Part shown: in pieces, positions 1 through 6,862 of the stretch
How positions within the stretch are numbered: position 1 is the first letter of the stretch
Layout of the letters: every line of letters begins with the position of its first letter
Assembly (NCBI GenBank): GCA_038205115.1
Contig: JBBRCE010000052.1
Coordinates: 1 to 34,167, forward strand
Source: JBBRCE01 sp038205115
GTDB taxonomy: Bacteria; Planctomycetota; Planctomycetia; Pirellulales; JBBRCE01
DNA: 34,167 bases
Direction: 5' to 3'
Notes under the pieces: generated by a model
The model's database searches: none
What the model was told of the DNA's origin: nothing
The model's input: only the letters and a program-made list of their open reading frames with translations
Program-made: the position numbers and the translations under genes

Positions 1-75
1 GCTGCGCAGCGCCGCGAGTTCGCGTCGCAACGCATCACAATTCGGGCAGGCATCCTTGGCAGGCATGTTGGTCAT
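1..75 (-). CDS. IS66-type transposase, N-terminal fragment (partial)
   Basis: The first 25 codons of a reverse-strand gene starting at the ATG at 73-75 are visible; the rest lies outside the window. The fragment has a CPNCDALRREL stretch: a CxxC pair followed by the start of a Leu-rich coiled coil. IS66 TnpC-type transposases commonly begin this way, with a short Cys pair and then a leucine-zipper-like segment before the DDE domain. The catalytic domain cannot be seen, so the call depends on this short match and on the IS66-like terminus about 50 bases upstream. Another protein with a CxxC-coiled-coil start is possible. Confidence 0.45.
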   Translation of the reverse strand, partial: MTNMPAKDACPNCDALRRELAALRS

Positions 76-140
76 GACTACAACTTAACCGCACCACCCC
101 ATTTCCAAGAAGACCAACTTTTATATCCGTGAACGGTTAC
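1..140 (-). mobile_element. Cut end of an IS66-family-like insertion sequence
   Basis: The outer edge, read on the reverse strand, is GTAACCGTTCACGG (127-140), which resembles the GTAA-type inverted ends of IS66-family elements. Inside it, a reverse-strand reading frame begins at 75 and runs off the window edge, and its N-terminus looks like an IS66 transposase. Only the 5' end of the transposase gene and one terminus are visible, so the other terminus and any target duplication cannot be checked. The family assignment rests on memory of the terminal sequence and of the protein N-terminus and is moderate at best. Confidence 0.5.
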
Positions 141-550
141 CCGATGGCTTGCGCCGCAGATTATTCTTGTGTCCGTACAGCAGCGATATCTTGACGCGAT
201 TGAGTTTCCAGTGCTCAAGGAGCAAATCATCGTGACTTACGATTACGCTCGACCTTCCCCAGTATCGGCAACTCTCCGCGACATTGGTTCTACGTCGCCC
301 GTCTGTACGATCTTCGGCAGGGCAGCACAGCTTCCATTTGGCTTTTTGAATGCTGAAAAGAAAAGATCAATTGGTCCGCTTGTCGAGGCTTGGCGGTCAA
401 ATCTCCGGCACGCAACTTAGACTCTCTTCGTCGCGCAGTTTGTTTTCGCTCACGTGATTTCAACGTATTAGCAGCCCGCCATCACCGACCCCGCATCCGC
501 GATTGCTCCGCAAGTATGAAATAATCGGCCACGCCCGTGTCGTATTGAGG
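141..550. other. Intergenic stretch, no recognisable gene
   Basis: This stretch lies between the IS66-like end and the reverse-strand gene ending at 552. A forward frame from a GTG at 169 to 420 (83 residues) is open but has no ribosome binding site, no recognisable domain and a composition unlike the neighbouring real genes. It may be a remnant of whatever the insertion sequence landed in. No RNA gene or terminator was recognised. Confidence 0.4.
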
Positions 551-600
551 TTTATTGGCGATGGAGATCGTGTCTCAACATTATGGCCATCGCCAATAAA
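551..600. repeat. Perfect 14-bp inverted repeat at the end of the 552-1052 gene
   Basis: TTTATTGGCGATGG (551-564) and its exact reverse complement (587-600) are separated by 22 bases. The stop codon of the reverse-strand gene (552-554) sits in the outer arm, so the last codons of that gene form the hairpin. No U-run follows on either strand, so a classical intrinsic terminator is not supported. A transcript 3'-end stabilising hairpin is possible. Confidence 0.6.
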
Positions 601-1052
601 TCCCCATTCGGTCTTTTGTGCATGTTCAGCATCTCTGCTAAATGTAAATGGCCGACTGCCCGCTCTCGCCAATCGTCCACCGACTCCAGCATTTGCTCGA
701 CCGTATCTACAATGACGTAAGCGGCGATAGTTGCATCGCACCAGAGTGCGGCAGGAAGACTTTCATTACTTTCAATGGCCAACTCTACCGTTCCGATTTC
801 CCTTCCGCGACCGCTTCTAACTGGCGCAGAATAAGACATCTCGCCATAAGCTGCATCGCCTACCGTCTCGCATTGATGCTTAAAATAATTGACCGCCCCG
901 GCTAAGAAGTCGACGACGTCACTCAGCTTCACCTTACCGGAATTGTTTCGGACTATAAGCCGAACGCCGTGCTTCAGTTCGCAATTCAATTCGACGACTT
1001 TCCCCACGCCTGGTCTCTCCTCACGATGAATAGCTTCGGTATCGACGTGCAT
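552..1052 (-). CDS. Unrecognised 166-residue protein
   Basis: This is an open reading frame of 166 residues on the reverse strand, starting at the ATG at 1050-1052. The composition is that of a soluble globular protein: mixed alpha/beta, no signal peptide, no membrane segment. The N-terminal third has alternating hydrophobic stretches such as LNCELKHGVRLIV, and the C-terminal half has two amphipathic helices. No family motif was recognised. Base composition is lower in G+C than the chromosomal genes to the right, which fits an accessory region. The 3' end is folded into a perfect 14-bp inverted repeat. No Shine-Dalgarno sequence is evident. It is probably a genuine gene because the frame is long and protein-like, but its function is unknown. 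Confidence 0.55.
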   Translation of the reverse strand: MHVDTEAIHREERPGVGKVVELNCELKHGVRLIVRNNSGKVKLSDVVDFLAGAVNYFKHQCETVGDAAYGEMSYSAPVRSGRGREIGTVELAIESNESLPAALWCDATIAAYVIVDTVEQMLESVDDWRERAVGHLHLAEMLNMHKRPNGDLLAMAIMLRHDLHRQ

Positions 1053-1448
1053 TATTTAGATAACACTGTCGCATTGCAATCTGTCTCATAAGTCTAAAAC
1101 TCTTCATAACTACGCTGTCATCGATTGGTTTGCGTGCCTTCAGTGAGTCCTATATAGAGTCTCAAATGATGCGACAGGTGAACACCTCGCCTTCGGCGAC
1201 CGCGTGCTTTCGGGCGGCGCTGCGCTCTGGTCCCGCGTGGCGTGACTGCCCCTTACGCCCGGCTGGTGCTGCGGCTGTAAACGCCGCAAGCGGACGGCAG
1301 AGCCGCTGAGGGCATTTCTGTTTGGGGGCACATCCCCAAGTCCGTCAAGGATCGGGCCGTGCGACCGGCGCGGTGCCCTCCTATCTTCCGCGCTGCATGC
1401 CTCGCTTGTGCAGACAGGCAGACCTCCCACGCCGCTCGTCCTTGACTG
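1053..1448. other. Intergenic, GC-rich, no gene recognised
   Basis: This stretch separates the 552-1052 gene from the first 102-bp element. A reverse frame at 1140-1430 (96 residues) is open but has the Arg/Pro/Ser-rich composition of a shadow frame in GC-rich DNA. From about 1190 the sequence is distinctly more G+C rich than the part before it, which suggests a junction between segments of different origin. No RNA gene is evident. Confidence 0.4.
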
Positions 1449-1550
1449 AGGAACGACCGAAAAATAACTTCCTCTGAGTGAGACGCCCGCTGCTCGTGAT
1501 AGCGCGCGTCGACCCGAACGAAAAACGGAAGTTATTTTTCGGTCGTTCCT
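1449..1550. repeat. 102-bp MITE-like element, copy 1
   Basis: The element has perfect 24-bp terminal inverted repeats (outer bases AGGAACGACCGAAAAATAAC) around an asymmetric 54-base core. It is identical over all 102 bases to the copy at 3622-3723 and lies in the same orientation. The flanks read GACTG on the left and GACTT on the right, a 4-of-5 match that may be a target-site duplication. It has no coding capacity, so if mobile it would depend on a transposase elsewhere. It lies directly before the leader of ardC. Confidence 0.8.
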
Positions 1551-1561
1551 GACTTTCCCCT

Positions 1562-1612
1562 GCTTTTCAGGACTGGCGTCCCCCTTGCGCTGAAAAGCGT
1601 GTGCGCTTTTTT
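1562..1612 (+). promoter_or_regulatory. Candidate transcription attenuator before ardC
   Basis: Two mutually exclusive hairpins can be drawn in the leader. GCTTTTCAG (1562-1570) pairs with CTGAAAGC-type bases at 1590-1598 (nine perfect pairs). AAAAGCG (1593-1599) pairs with CGCTTTT (1604-1610) around a four-base loop and is followed by a run of six T residues (1607-1612). The second has the form of an intrinsic terminator, and the first would block it by pairing with the same bases. Such an arrangement could regulate ardC, which starts 48 bases later. It could instead simply be the terminator of an upstream transcript. Confidence 0.45.
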
Positions 1613-1660
1613 AAGCACAAAGGGACGTTTTCCAGTTTGTCAAACGAAAGGCAGAAAGAC

Positions 1661-2572
1661 ATGAGTACCGCAACCACAACCAAGACCAACCGCGTTGACC
1701 TTTATACCCGCGTGACTTCGCACATCGTGGCGGAACTGGAAAAGGGAGTTCGACCGTGGATGAAACCTTGGAACGCTACACATGCCGCCGGACGCATCAC
1801 GCGACCGCTACGGCATAACGGCAAACCCTATTCGGGCGTGAACGTGATCACGCTTTGGATGACGGCCGAGCTTGCGGGATTTTCTTGCCCGTTTTGGTTG
1901 ACCTATCAGCAATGCAAAGAGCTTGGCGGACACGTGCAGAAAGGCCAGCACGGTTCGCCGGTTGTCTTCGCCAGCACCTTCAAGAAGAAAGACCACGACG
2001 ACCAAGGCCAAGAGACCGAACAGGATATTCCGTTTCTGAAGGAGTACACGGTTTTCAATGCGTCGCAATGCGAGGGACTGCCGCAGCATTATTACCAACT
2101 GGCCGAAGCGCCTAAAGAGACGTTGCAACGTATCGAACAGGCCGAAAAGTTTTTCGCTGGCACGAAAGCCGACATTCGCACCGGAGGCAATCGAGCGTAC
2201 TACGCTCAGGCCGAAGACTACATCCGTATGCCGCCGTTTGAAACCTTCCGCGATTCAGAATCGCATGCAGCAACGCTGGCCCACGAGCTGACGCACTGGA
2301 CCAAGCATGAGACCCGGCTCAATCGTGAATTCGGTCGCAAGAAGTTTGGCGACGAAGGTTACGCGATGGAGGAGCTGGTTGCCGAACTGGCGTCCGCATT
2401 CCTTTGTGCGGACTTAAGCATAACGCCTGAGGTTCGCGACGATCACGCCGCCTATATCGGCAATTGGCTGAAAGTTTTGAAAGACGACATGCGAGCGATT
2501 TTCTCCGCAGCATCGCACGCCAGCAAAGCTGTTGATTTTCTGCACGGCCTGCAGCCGCAGGATGAAAGCTAA
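1661..2572 (+). CDS. ardC: ArdC-type antirestriction protein (ssDNA-binding plus zincin domain)
   Basis: ArdC proteins bind single-stranded DNA and protect incoming plasmid DNA from restriction in a new host. This 303-residue protein has the usual two parts. The N-terminal domain (about 10-135) contains the typical VAELEKGVRPWMKPW and GKPYSGVN stretches. The C-terminal metallopeptidase-like domain has HELTH at 208-212 and EELVAELASAF at 237-247, which supply the zinc-binding His and Glu residues. The start at 1661 is chosen because GAAAGGCAGAAAGAC precedes the ATG; an upstream in-frame extension to 1601 lacks a ribosome site and overlaps the leader hairpins. It heads a small forward block with the genes at 2634 and 2929, an arrangement typical of plasmids and integrative elements. 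All key residues are present, so it is probably functional. Confidence 0.93.
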   Translation: MSTATTTKTNRVDLYTRVTSHIVAELEKGVRPWMKPWNATHAAGRITRPLRHNGKPYSGVNVITLWMTAELAGFSCPFWLTYQQCKELGGHVQKGQHGSPVVFASTFKKKDHDDQGQETEQDIPFLKEYTVFNASQCEGLPQHYYQLAEAPKETLQRIEQAEKFFAGTKADIRTGGNRAYYAQAEDYIRMPPFETFRDSESHAATLAHELTHWTKHETRLNREFGRKKFGDEGYAMEELVAELASAFLCADLSITPEVRDDHAAYIGNWLKVLKDDMRAIFSAASHASKAVDFLHGLQPQDES

Positions 2573-2633
2573 CCGCGATCAATTCCGTTTTTTGTTTTCC
2601 GTGTTTCCCATTTTTCCGACAGGAGTTCTTCCC

Positions 2634-2864
2634 ATGAGTACCGCACGTAACAAGACAGCTCGCAACAAAACGCCCCGTAACAATCACCCCACGCACATTG
2701 CCTACCAGGTGCAAGACCGGGAAGGCCAGCCGGGATTCTGGACCCGCATTGGTGGCGCTTGGGCTCATGCCGATGGCCAAGGATTTACTCTGCAACTGTC
2801 CGCCGTGCCGATCAACGGACGCGTTACGCTCCGCATCCCATCGGACAAGAACCAAGGCAAGTAA
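2634..2864 (+). CDS. Small conserved protein commonly found beside ardC on mobile elements
   Basis: This is a 76-residue basic, soluble protein. It starts at 2634 because AGGAG lies eight bases upstream; a longer in-frame start at 2532 lies inside the end of ardC. The central stretch HIAYQVQDREGQPGFWTRIG followed by AWAHADGQGF matches my memory of a family of short uncharacterised proteins on proteobacterial plasmids and integrative elements, usually ending in a NGRVTLR-like strand as here. Its first four residues (MSTA), and the 12 bases encoding them, are the same as those of ardC, so the two translation starts share a sequence. The gene lies 61 bases after ardC and is followed by a strong hairpin. 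The function is unknown. Confidence 0.75.
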   Translation: MSTARNKTARNKTPRNNHPTHIAYQVQDREGQPGFWTRIGGAWAHADGQGFTLQLSAVPINGRVTLRIPSDKNQGK

Positions 2865-2872
2865 CTATCAAT

Positions 2873-2899
2873 GGGGCGAGCACAACTCGTGCTCGCCCC
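2873..2899 (+). terminator. Hairpin terminator after the 2634 gene
   Basis: GGGGCGAGCAC (2873-2883) and its exact complement (2889-2899) form an 11-bp stem with a five-base loop, followed by GTTCTTTC. The U-rich tail is weak, so read-through into the gene at 2929 is likely. It may act as an attenuator inside the block. Confidence 0.6.
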
Positions 2900-2928
2900 G
2901 TTCTTTCACCAGCAAAGGACCGACCGAA

Positions 2929-3300
2929 ATGGACCCCAATCAAACATATCTGGACATGTTCGCGGCAATGCGTGATGGCGATCACTCGACCGCCCGCGAA
3001 CTCGCCTTGGCCCTCAAGAATTGGTTCGCCAAGGGTGGATTTTATCCTTATCAATACACGCCCGAGGCAATGCACGCTTACATTGCATCGGTACTACGCC
3101 GCACCGCCGGACACGGTCCGGAACCGGTGTTTTCATTGGTATGCCGCGATTGCGACGCCGGCACCGGAATTGAAACCGAGGAGGAAGCTATCGGCGAAGG
3201 CTGGGTCGAAATCTACCCGGCTTTCGCGTTGCCGCAGGCGAATTACTGCGGAATTTGTCCGGATTGCCAACGTGAGGAGAAAGAGAGCAATCCGAAATAA
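2929..3300 (+). CDS. Small protein with two Cys-pair (zinc-ribbon-like) motifs
   Basis: This 123-residue protein starts at the ATG at 2929, which has AAAGGA 11 bases upstream. The N-terminal half (1-60) is helical and acidic/amphipathic. The C-terminal half has CRDC at 72-75 and CGICPDC at 107-113, a spacing suitable for one or two bound zinc ions. No signal peptide or membrane segment is present. Proteins of this kind often sit in ICE and plasmid accessory blocks beside ardC, but I do not recognise a named family. The gene follows the 2634 gene by 64 bases, with the 2873-2899 hairpin between them, and is closed by a very strong hairpin at 3307-3333. Confidence 0.65.
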   Translation: MDPNQTYLDMFAAMRDGDHSTARELALALKNWFAKGGFYPYQYTPEAMHAYIASVLRRTAGHGPEPVFSLVCRDCDAGTGIETEEEAIGEGWVEIYPAFALPQANYCGICPDCQREEKESNPK

Positions 3301-3306
3301 ATTTTT

Positions 3307-3333
3307 CCGCCCGCCGGGCGAGCCGGCGGGCGG
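3307..3333. terminator. Strong GC hairpin after the 2929 gene
   Basis: CCGCCCGCCGG (3307-3317) pairs perfectly with 3323-3333 around a five-base loop. It starts six bases after the stop codon at 3300. On the forward strand it is followed by TTGTATT. On the reverse strand it is followed by AAAAATT rather than a U-run. It lies between the convergent genes at 2929 and 3358 and probably ends the forward transcript. Confidence 0.65.
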
Positions 3334-3357
3334 TTGTATTCAAGCAAGCCGGAGCGA

Positions 3358-3594
3358 TCAGTGGATCACGTCCAATGGCGTGTAACAGTCGAACAAATCG
3401 CAATCGTCGGGCGTCGCCGCACCGTGTTCGGCGTCCAAGCAATCATCGCAAATGAGCATCCCGACATCGAGGTTTAGGCGGTAGTATTCGTGCATCCCGG
3501 TTTCGGTCAGACAGCTATGGTCGAACCGCTCGCCGCAATGCTCGCAGGTGCAATTCCTGATTTCTTCGCTCCAAGAATACGCACCGCCGGACAA
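3358..3594 (-). CDS. Small Cys-rich protein, 5' end possibly cut by the 102-bp element
   Basis: This 78-residue acidic protein has CTCEHC (15-20), C28 and CDDC (49-52), a zinc-ribbon-like set of cysteines. The only in-frame start visible is the TTG at 3592-3594, with GAAGAG a few bases upstream. The frame stays open upstream of this codon (DEPAIEER before LSGG) and runs straight into and across the 102-bp element at 3622-3723 without meeting an ATG, GTG or TTG. The real start may therefore have been separated by the element, or the TTG may be the true start. It converges on the gene at 2929. No function is assigned. Confidence 0.5.
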   Translation of the reverse strand: MSGGAYSWSEEIRNCTCEHCGERFDHSCLTETGMHEYYRLNLDVGMLICDDCLDAEHGAATPDDCDLFDCYTPLDVIH

Positions 3595-3621
3595 CCGCTC
3601 TTCGATTGCGGGTTCATCGTA

Positions 3622-3723
3622 AGGAACGACCGAAAAATAACTTCCTCTGAGTGAGACGCCCGCTGCTCGTGATAGCGCGCGTCGACCCGAACGAAAAACG
3701 GAAGTTATTTTTCGGTCGTTCCT
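3622..3723. repeat. 102-bp MITE-like element, copy 2
   Basis: This copy is identical in all 102 bases to the one at 1449-1550 and has the same orientation. The five bases on each side (TCGTA and AAAAG) do not match, so no target duplication is seen here. The two copies enclose ardC and its companions (1551-3621). Complete identity implies recent spread, or recombination and conversion between the copies. Confidence 0.8.
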
Positions 3724-3769
3724 AAAAGTCTTCGTGCCAGTTCGTCATGATCAATCATCCTTGATCTAA

Positions 3770-3958
3770 AATGAATTTGATGGCCGATTGGATTGCAGAC
3801 CTGATTATATCCGGTCTCGCCACGAACACTATTGGCCACGTTTTTCCGACGAAATAACGTTTCCAAAGTGTCCGGTAGTTCCGGGATTGGCGCAAGGGAT
3901 AGCGCAAGGGTTAGCCCTAAACTGGCATAAACTGGCCAAAATCCTGGAAAACCAGTAA
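3770..3958 (+). pseudogene. Possible remnant of an integrase C-terminal tail
   Basis: A forward frame is open from just after a stop at 3767-3769 to the TAA at 3956-3958, with no start codon and no ribosome site. It encodes 62 residues, the last 28 of which read PVVPGLAQGIAQGLALN followed by a Lys/Leu-rich end. Repeated LA-containing tails of this type are something I recall at the extreme C-terminus of planctomycete tyrosine recombinases. The catalytic RHRHY region is absent. If correct, this marks the right edge of the accessory patch. It could also be a chance open frame. Confidence 0.3.
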
Positions 3959-4002
3959 AACAGGGAATTCCACAAACACAATCATTTCAACGAGTTACAG
4001 CA

Positions 4003-5043
4003 ATGGCCCGAGTTGGCATCGTCGGTATTGGTTTCATGGGCTGGATTCATTATTTGGCTTATCAGCGTGTACGCGGCATGAATGTGGCCGCCATCTGCAC
4101 GCGCGATGCAAAAAAGCGGGCTGGCGATTGGCGCGGCATCCAGGGAAATTTCGGTCCGCCCGGCGAACAGATTGAAATGCGTGGCATTGGTGGTTACGAC
4201 CGGCTTGATGCCATGTTGGCCGACAAGTCGCTGGACGTAATCGATATTTGCTTGCCGCCGGCACTGCACGCCGAGGCGACGGTGGCGGCGCTCAAGGCCG
4301 GAAAACACGTGTTCTGTGAGAAGCCGATTTCCGTTAGTCCGGCGGACGCGCGACGAATGGTCGAGGCAGCACAGCAAGCCGATCGTCGATTGCTGATTGG
4401 CCATGTGCTGCCATTTTTGCCAGAATTTCAGTTTGCTCGACAGGCGATCCTCGGCGGTAAGTACGGCAAACTCTTGGGCGCGCACTTCAAACGCATCATC
4501 TCTGATCCACTTTGGTTGCCAGATTTTTACGACCCGATAAAAGTTGGCGGTCCGCTGGTTGACCTACACATTCACGATGCGCATTTCATCCGCTTAATTT
4601 GCGGCCTGCCGCAGAGCGTGCTGAGCCGTGGCACCCTGCGCGTTGGCGTGCCGGAGTATGTCGAAACGCAATTTGTGTTTGCCGACCCGAATTTGGTGGT
4701 CAGCGCCACCAGCGGAGTGCTACGGCAACCGGGCCGCAGTTTTGCGCATGCGTTCGAAATTCGCCTGGAGCGCGCCACACTGCTCTTTGACTTTGCCGTG
4801 ATCGATGGCCAAGGCCGTACTCTACAACCTCTGACGGTGCTCACAGAAAAGCAAGTGCTCCAACCGCGCCTGGCGCCAGCCGACCCGATCGATGGTTTTG
4901 TGGCGGAAATTCGCGAATTGCAACGTACCGTGAAAACCGGTCAAAGCTGCGAACTGCTGTCGGCGAACTTCGCCCGCGACGCGTTGATGCTTTGCCACAA
5001 ACAAACCGAGTCGATCGTCAAGGGCCGTGCCGTTAAAGTGTAG
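4003..5043 (+). CDS. Gfo/Idh/MocA-family NAD(P)-dependent oxidoreductase
   Basis: This 346-residue soluble enzyme belongs to a family that oxidises or reduces sugars and inositols. The N-terminal Rossmann fold has GIGFMG at 8-13. The hallmark EKP is at 106-108 (CEKPISVSP). The C-terminal alpha/beta domain has the GGPLVDLHIHDAH segment at 182-194, which carries the usual catalytic Asp/His region. The length is normal for the family. The substrate cannot be told from sequence. There is no good Shine-Dalgarno before the ATG, but the glycine-rich motif sits at the expected distance from this start. It is the first chromosomal-type gene after the accessory patch and faces away from it. It is not in an operon with anything visible. 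Confidence 0.9.
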   Translation: MARVGIVGIGFMGWIHYLAYQRVRGMNVAAICTRDAKKRAGDWRGIQGNFGPPGEQIEMRGIGGYDRLDAMLADKSLDVIDICLPPALHAEATVAALKAGKHVFCEKPISVSPADARRMVEAAQQADRRLLIGHVLPFLPEFQFARQAILGGKYGKLLGAHFKRIISDPLWLPDFYDPIKVGGPLVDLHIHDAHFIRLICGLPQSVLSRGTLRVGVPEYVETQFVFADPNLVVSATSGVLRQPGRSFAHAFEIRLERATLLFDFAVIDGQGRTLQPLTVLTEKQVLQPRLAPADPIDGFVAEIRELQRTVKTGQSCELLSANFARDALMLCHKQTESIVKGRAVKV

Positions 5044-5320
5044 CGCCGGGCGATGGCGTACTGATTGCTTAAAGCGTCCACACAAGCCGACGCCCATTAT
5101 CCGATCATCCTGATGTTCAGCGCTCGCAACACCTACGAAGCGCCACTCTCAGATTGCTCGGCGAAACGACAATCGCCCGGCAAAGCAGAGTGCTTGGCCG
5201 AGCGATCTTGTTTGTTTGTGTTGATGCCCGGTGTCGAGTTTGGCTAAGACGCGGACTCGACGCAAAGCACAGCAGCATTTCAATATTTGAAGATGGCGTC
5301 GATGGCGTTTAGCCCTCTCG

Positions 5321-5604
5321 CCGTTGTATGGGCAGATCAAGGCGGTCGAGCGACACCCGGACCAATCGCCGATCGCCGTCAGCGCGCCGCAAGGCAGCAC
5401 CACGGTTGATGCTCCCGTGCCGCCGGCCAAAAAAGCAGGCCAAGACCCACACGCAACGCGCATCGACGATGAACCGGCCGCGGCCGAATAACGCAGCGGA
5501 TGGGCACTGACAAGGCGAAGTTGATTTACAAAGATCGCGCGTCGACGGCCGAATGCGTTGGTTCATAACTTGCTGTGAACAATCGCACTGCGCGCGACCG
5601 AGGA
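5321..5604 (+). pseudogene. Decayed transposase C-terminal fragment (DDE, IS1182-like)
   Basis: Three pieces in forward frames together look like the C-terminal part of an IS1182-type DDE transposase. A frame to 5491 contains DAPVPPAKKAGQDPHATR and ends in a stop where a Trp would be expected. A one-base shift then restores a frame from about 5500 with MGTDKAKLIYKDRASTAECV, the characteristic end of the catalytic region carrying the last acidic residue. A small insertion-like stretch with a stop follows, and then bases that read as an ALARDRG-like segment near 5588-5604. There are at least two stops and two frameshifts, so it is dead. The flanking 5044-5320 and 5605-5817 hold no gene I recognise. 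Confidence 0.6.
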
Positions 5605-5817
5605 GAAAAACCCGGAATGGCACCCCGGTAGAGAAATCTGGGCAAACCGAACGACTCGAAATCACTTGCCAGCCCGTCAGAATGTCGAAAAACAGGCCGC
5701 CGCCCTTCGGCAACGTTTTTTAAAAACACCTGTACGCCTAACGCACATCACACTCGATCCACCACTGCCATCAATTCATTCACGCCCTTGGAGGGCAGCA
5801 GTGGCACCCCGCGAAAT

Positions 5818-6786
5818 TCACTTCTTGGTTTGCGCGGCTGCTTCTTTGACGGCATCCAAAACGCGCATGTTGGCCAGACCGTTTTCGGCCGGATCGACTA
5901 ACTTGCCGGCCGCGATGCTCGCGCAGAATGCGCGAACCTGGTCCACATACTGGCGCGCCGGCGGAAATGTCAGTAGTTCCGCGCCCTGTGCGTTGCGGAC
6001 AACCAGTGTGGCTTCCGGCGGCGGCAGCACGCCTTCGGGAAATTCGATGGCGCCGCGCGTGCCGACGATTTCAATCCGATTGCGGTACGGGCATTCGAAG
6101 CTGCAATCCATCACGGCCAACACGCCGCTGGGAAATCGCATTTGAAAGCCCACCGTCATATCCACTCCGCTCTCGAAGTACCGCGCTTGAGCGTAGATCT
6201 CAGCGGGCTCTTCGCCCGAAAAGAATCGGGCGGCGTTGACGCCGTAACAGCCTAAGTCGAACAGTGCGCCGCCGCCTTGCCGGGGCTGCAGACGCCAATC
6301 GTTGCGATCGATATCGAACGAAAAATCCATTTTCACCAGCCGCAATTCGCCGAGTTTGCCGTCGGCCAACATCCGTTTGGCGCGAGCGACGCGCGGATGA
6401 TGGCGCCACATGAAGGCTTCCATCAATTGCACGCCGTGCTTTTGGCAGGCGAAAAACATTGCCTCGGCATCGGCCAAATCCAAGCCGAGTGGCTTTTCGC
6501 ACAAGACATGTTTGCCGGCCGCCGCGGCGCGCTCCACCCACTGGCGATGCAGATCGTTGGGCAGCGGAATGTAAACGGCGTCGATGCCGGGATCGGCAAC
6601 CAATTGTTCGTAATCGCCGTAGTGCCGCGGAATCTTAAATTCTTCCGCCCAGGAGCGCGAGGTCTCCGCGTTGCGACTGGCGATGGCCACGAGCGTGGAC
6701 ATGCCAGAAGATTGAATGCCTTCGATCATGCCACGGCGACAAATCCGCGCGCAACCGAGAATGCCAATTCGAATGGGGTGGCTCAT
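5818..6786 (-). CDS. Gfo/Idh/MocA-family oxidoreductase, dihydrodiol/sugar dehydrogenase type
   Basis: This is a 322-residue cytosolic dehydrogenase. The Rossmann nucleotide-binding segment GILGCARI is at 8-15, and EKP is at 97-99 (CEKPLGLD). The GGGALFDLGCYGVN segment at 171-184 is typical of the branch that includes dimeric dihydrodiol dehydrogenase and xylose/glucose-fructose-type enzymes. The ATG at 6786 puts the Rossmann motif in the normal place. It differs clearly from the paralogue at 4003, which has a DLHIHDAH motif instead, so the two are not recent duplicates. It lies 76 bases downstream of bioA on the same strand and could be co-transcribed with it, although no shared pathway is evident. 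The substrate is unknown. Confidence 0.9.
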   Translation of the reverse strand: MSHPIRIGILGCARICRRGMIEGIQSSGMSTLVAIASRNAETSRSWAEEFKIPRHYGDYEQLVADPGIDAVYIPLPNDLHRQWVERAAAAGKHVLCEKPLGLDLADAEAMFFACQKHGVQLMEAFMWRHHPRVARAKRMLADGKLGELRLVKMDFSFDIDRNDWRLQPRQGGGALFDLGCYGVNAARFFSGEEPAEIYAQARYFESGVDMTVGFQMRFPSGVLAVMDCSFECPYRNRIEIVGTRGAIEFPEGVLPPPEATLVVRNAQGAELLTFPPARQYVDQVRAFCASIAAGKLVDPAENGLANMRVLDAVKEAAAQTKK

Positions 6787-6862
6787 GTTTGGTGAATGCG
6801 ATTCAGGGGACGCGTGATCGTGTTTTCGAGATTGCGATTTTAGTGCAGCCGCGTCGACGAGG

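Noticed and set aside
169..420. 83-residue forward open frame after the IS66-like end
   Set aside because: GTG start without ribosome site and no family resemblance; kept only as a note in the gap entry.
1140..1430. 96-residue reverse open frame
   Set aside because: GC-rich shadow composition and no ribosome site; nothing recognised.
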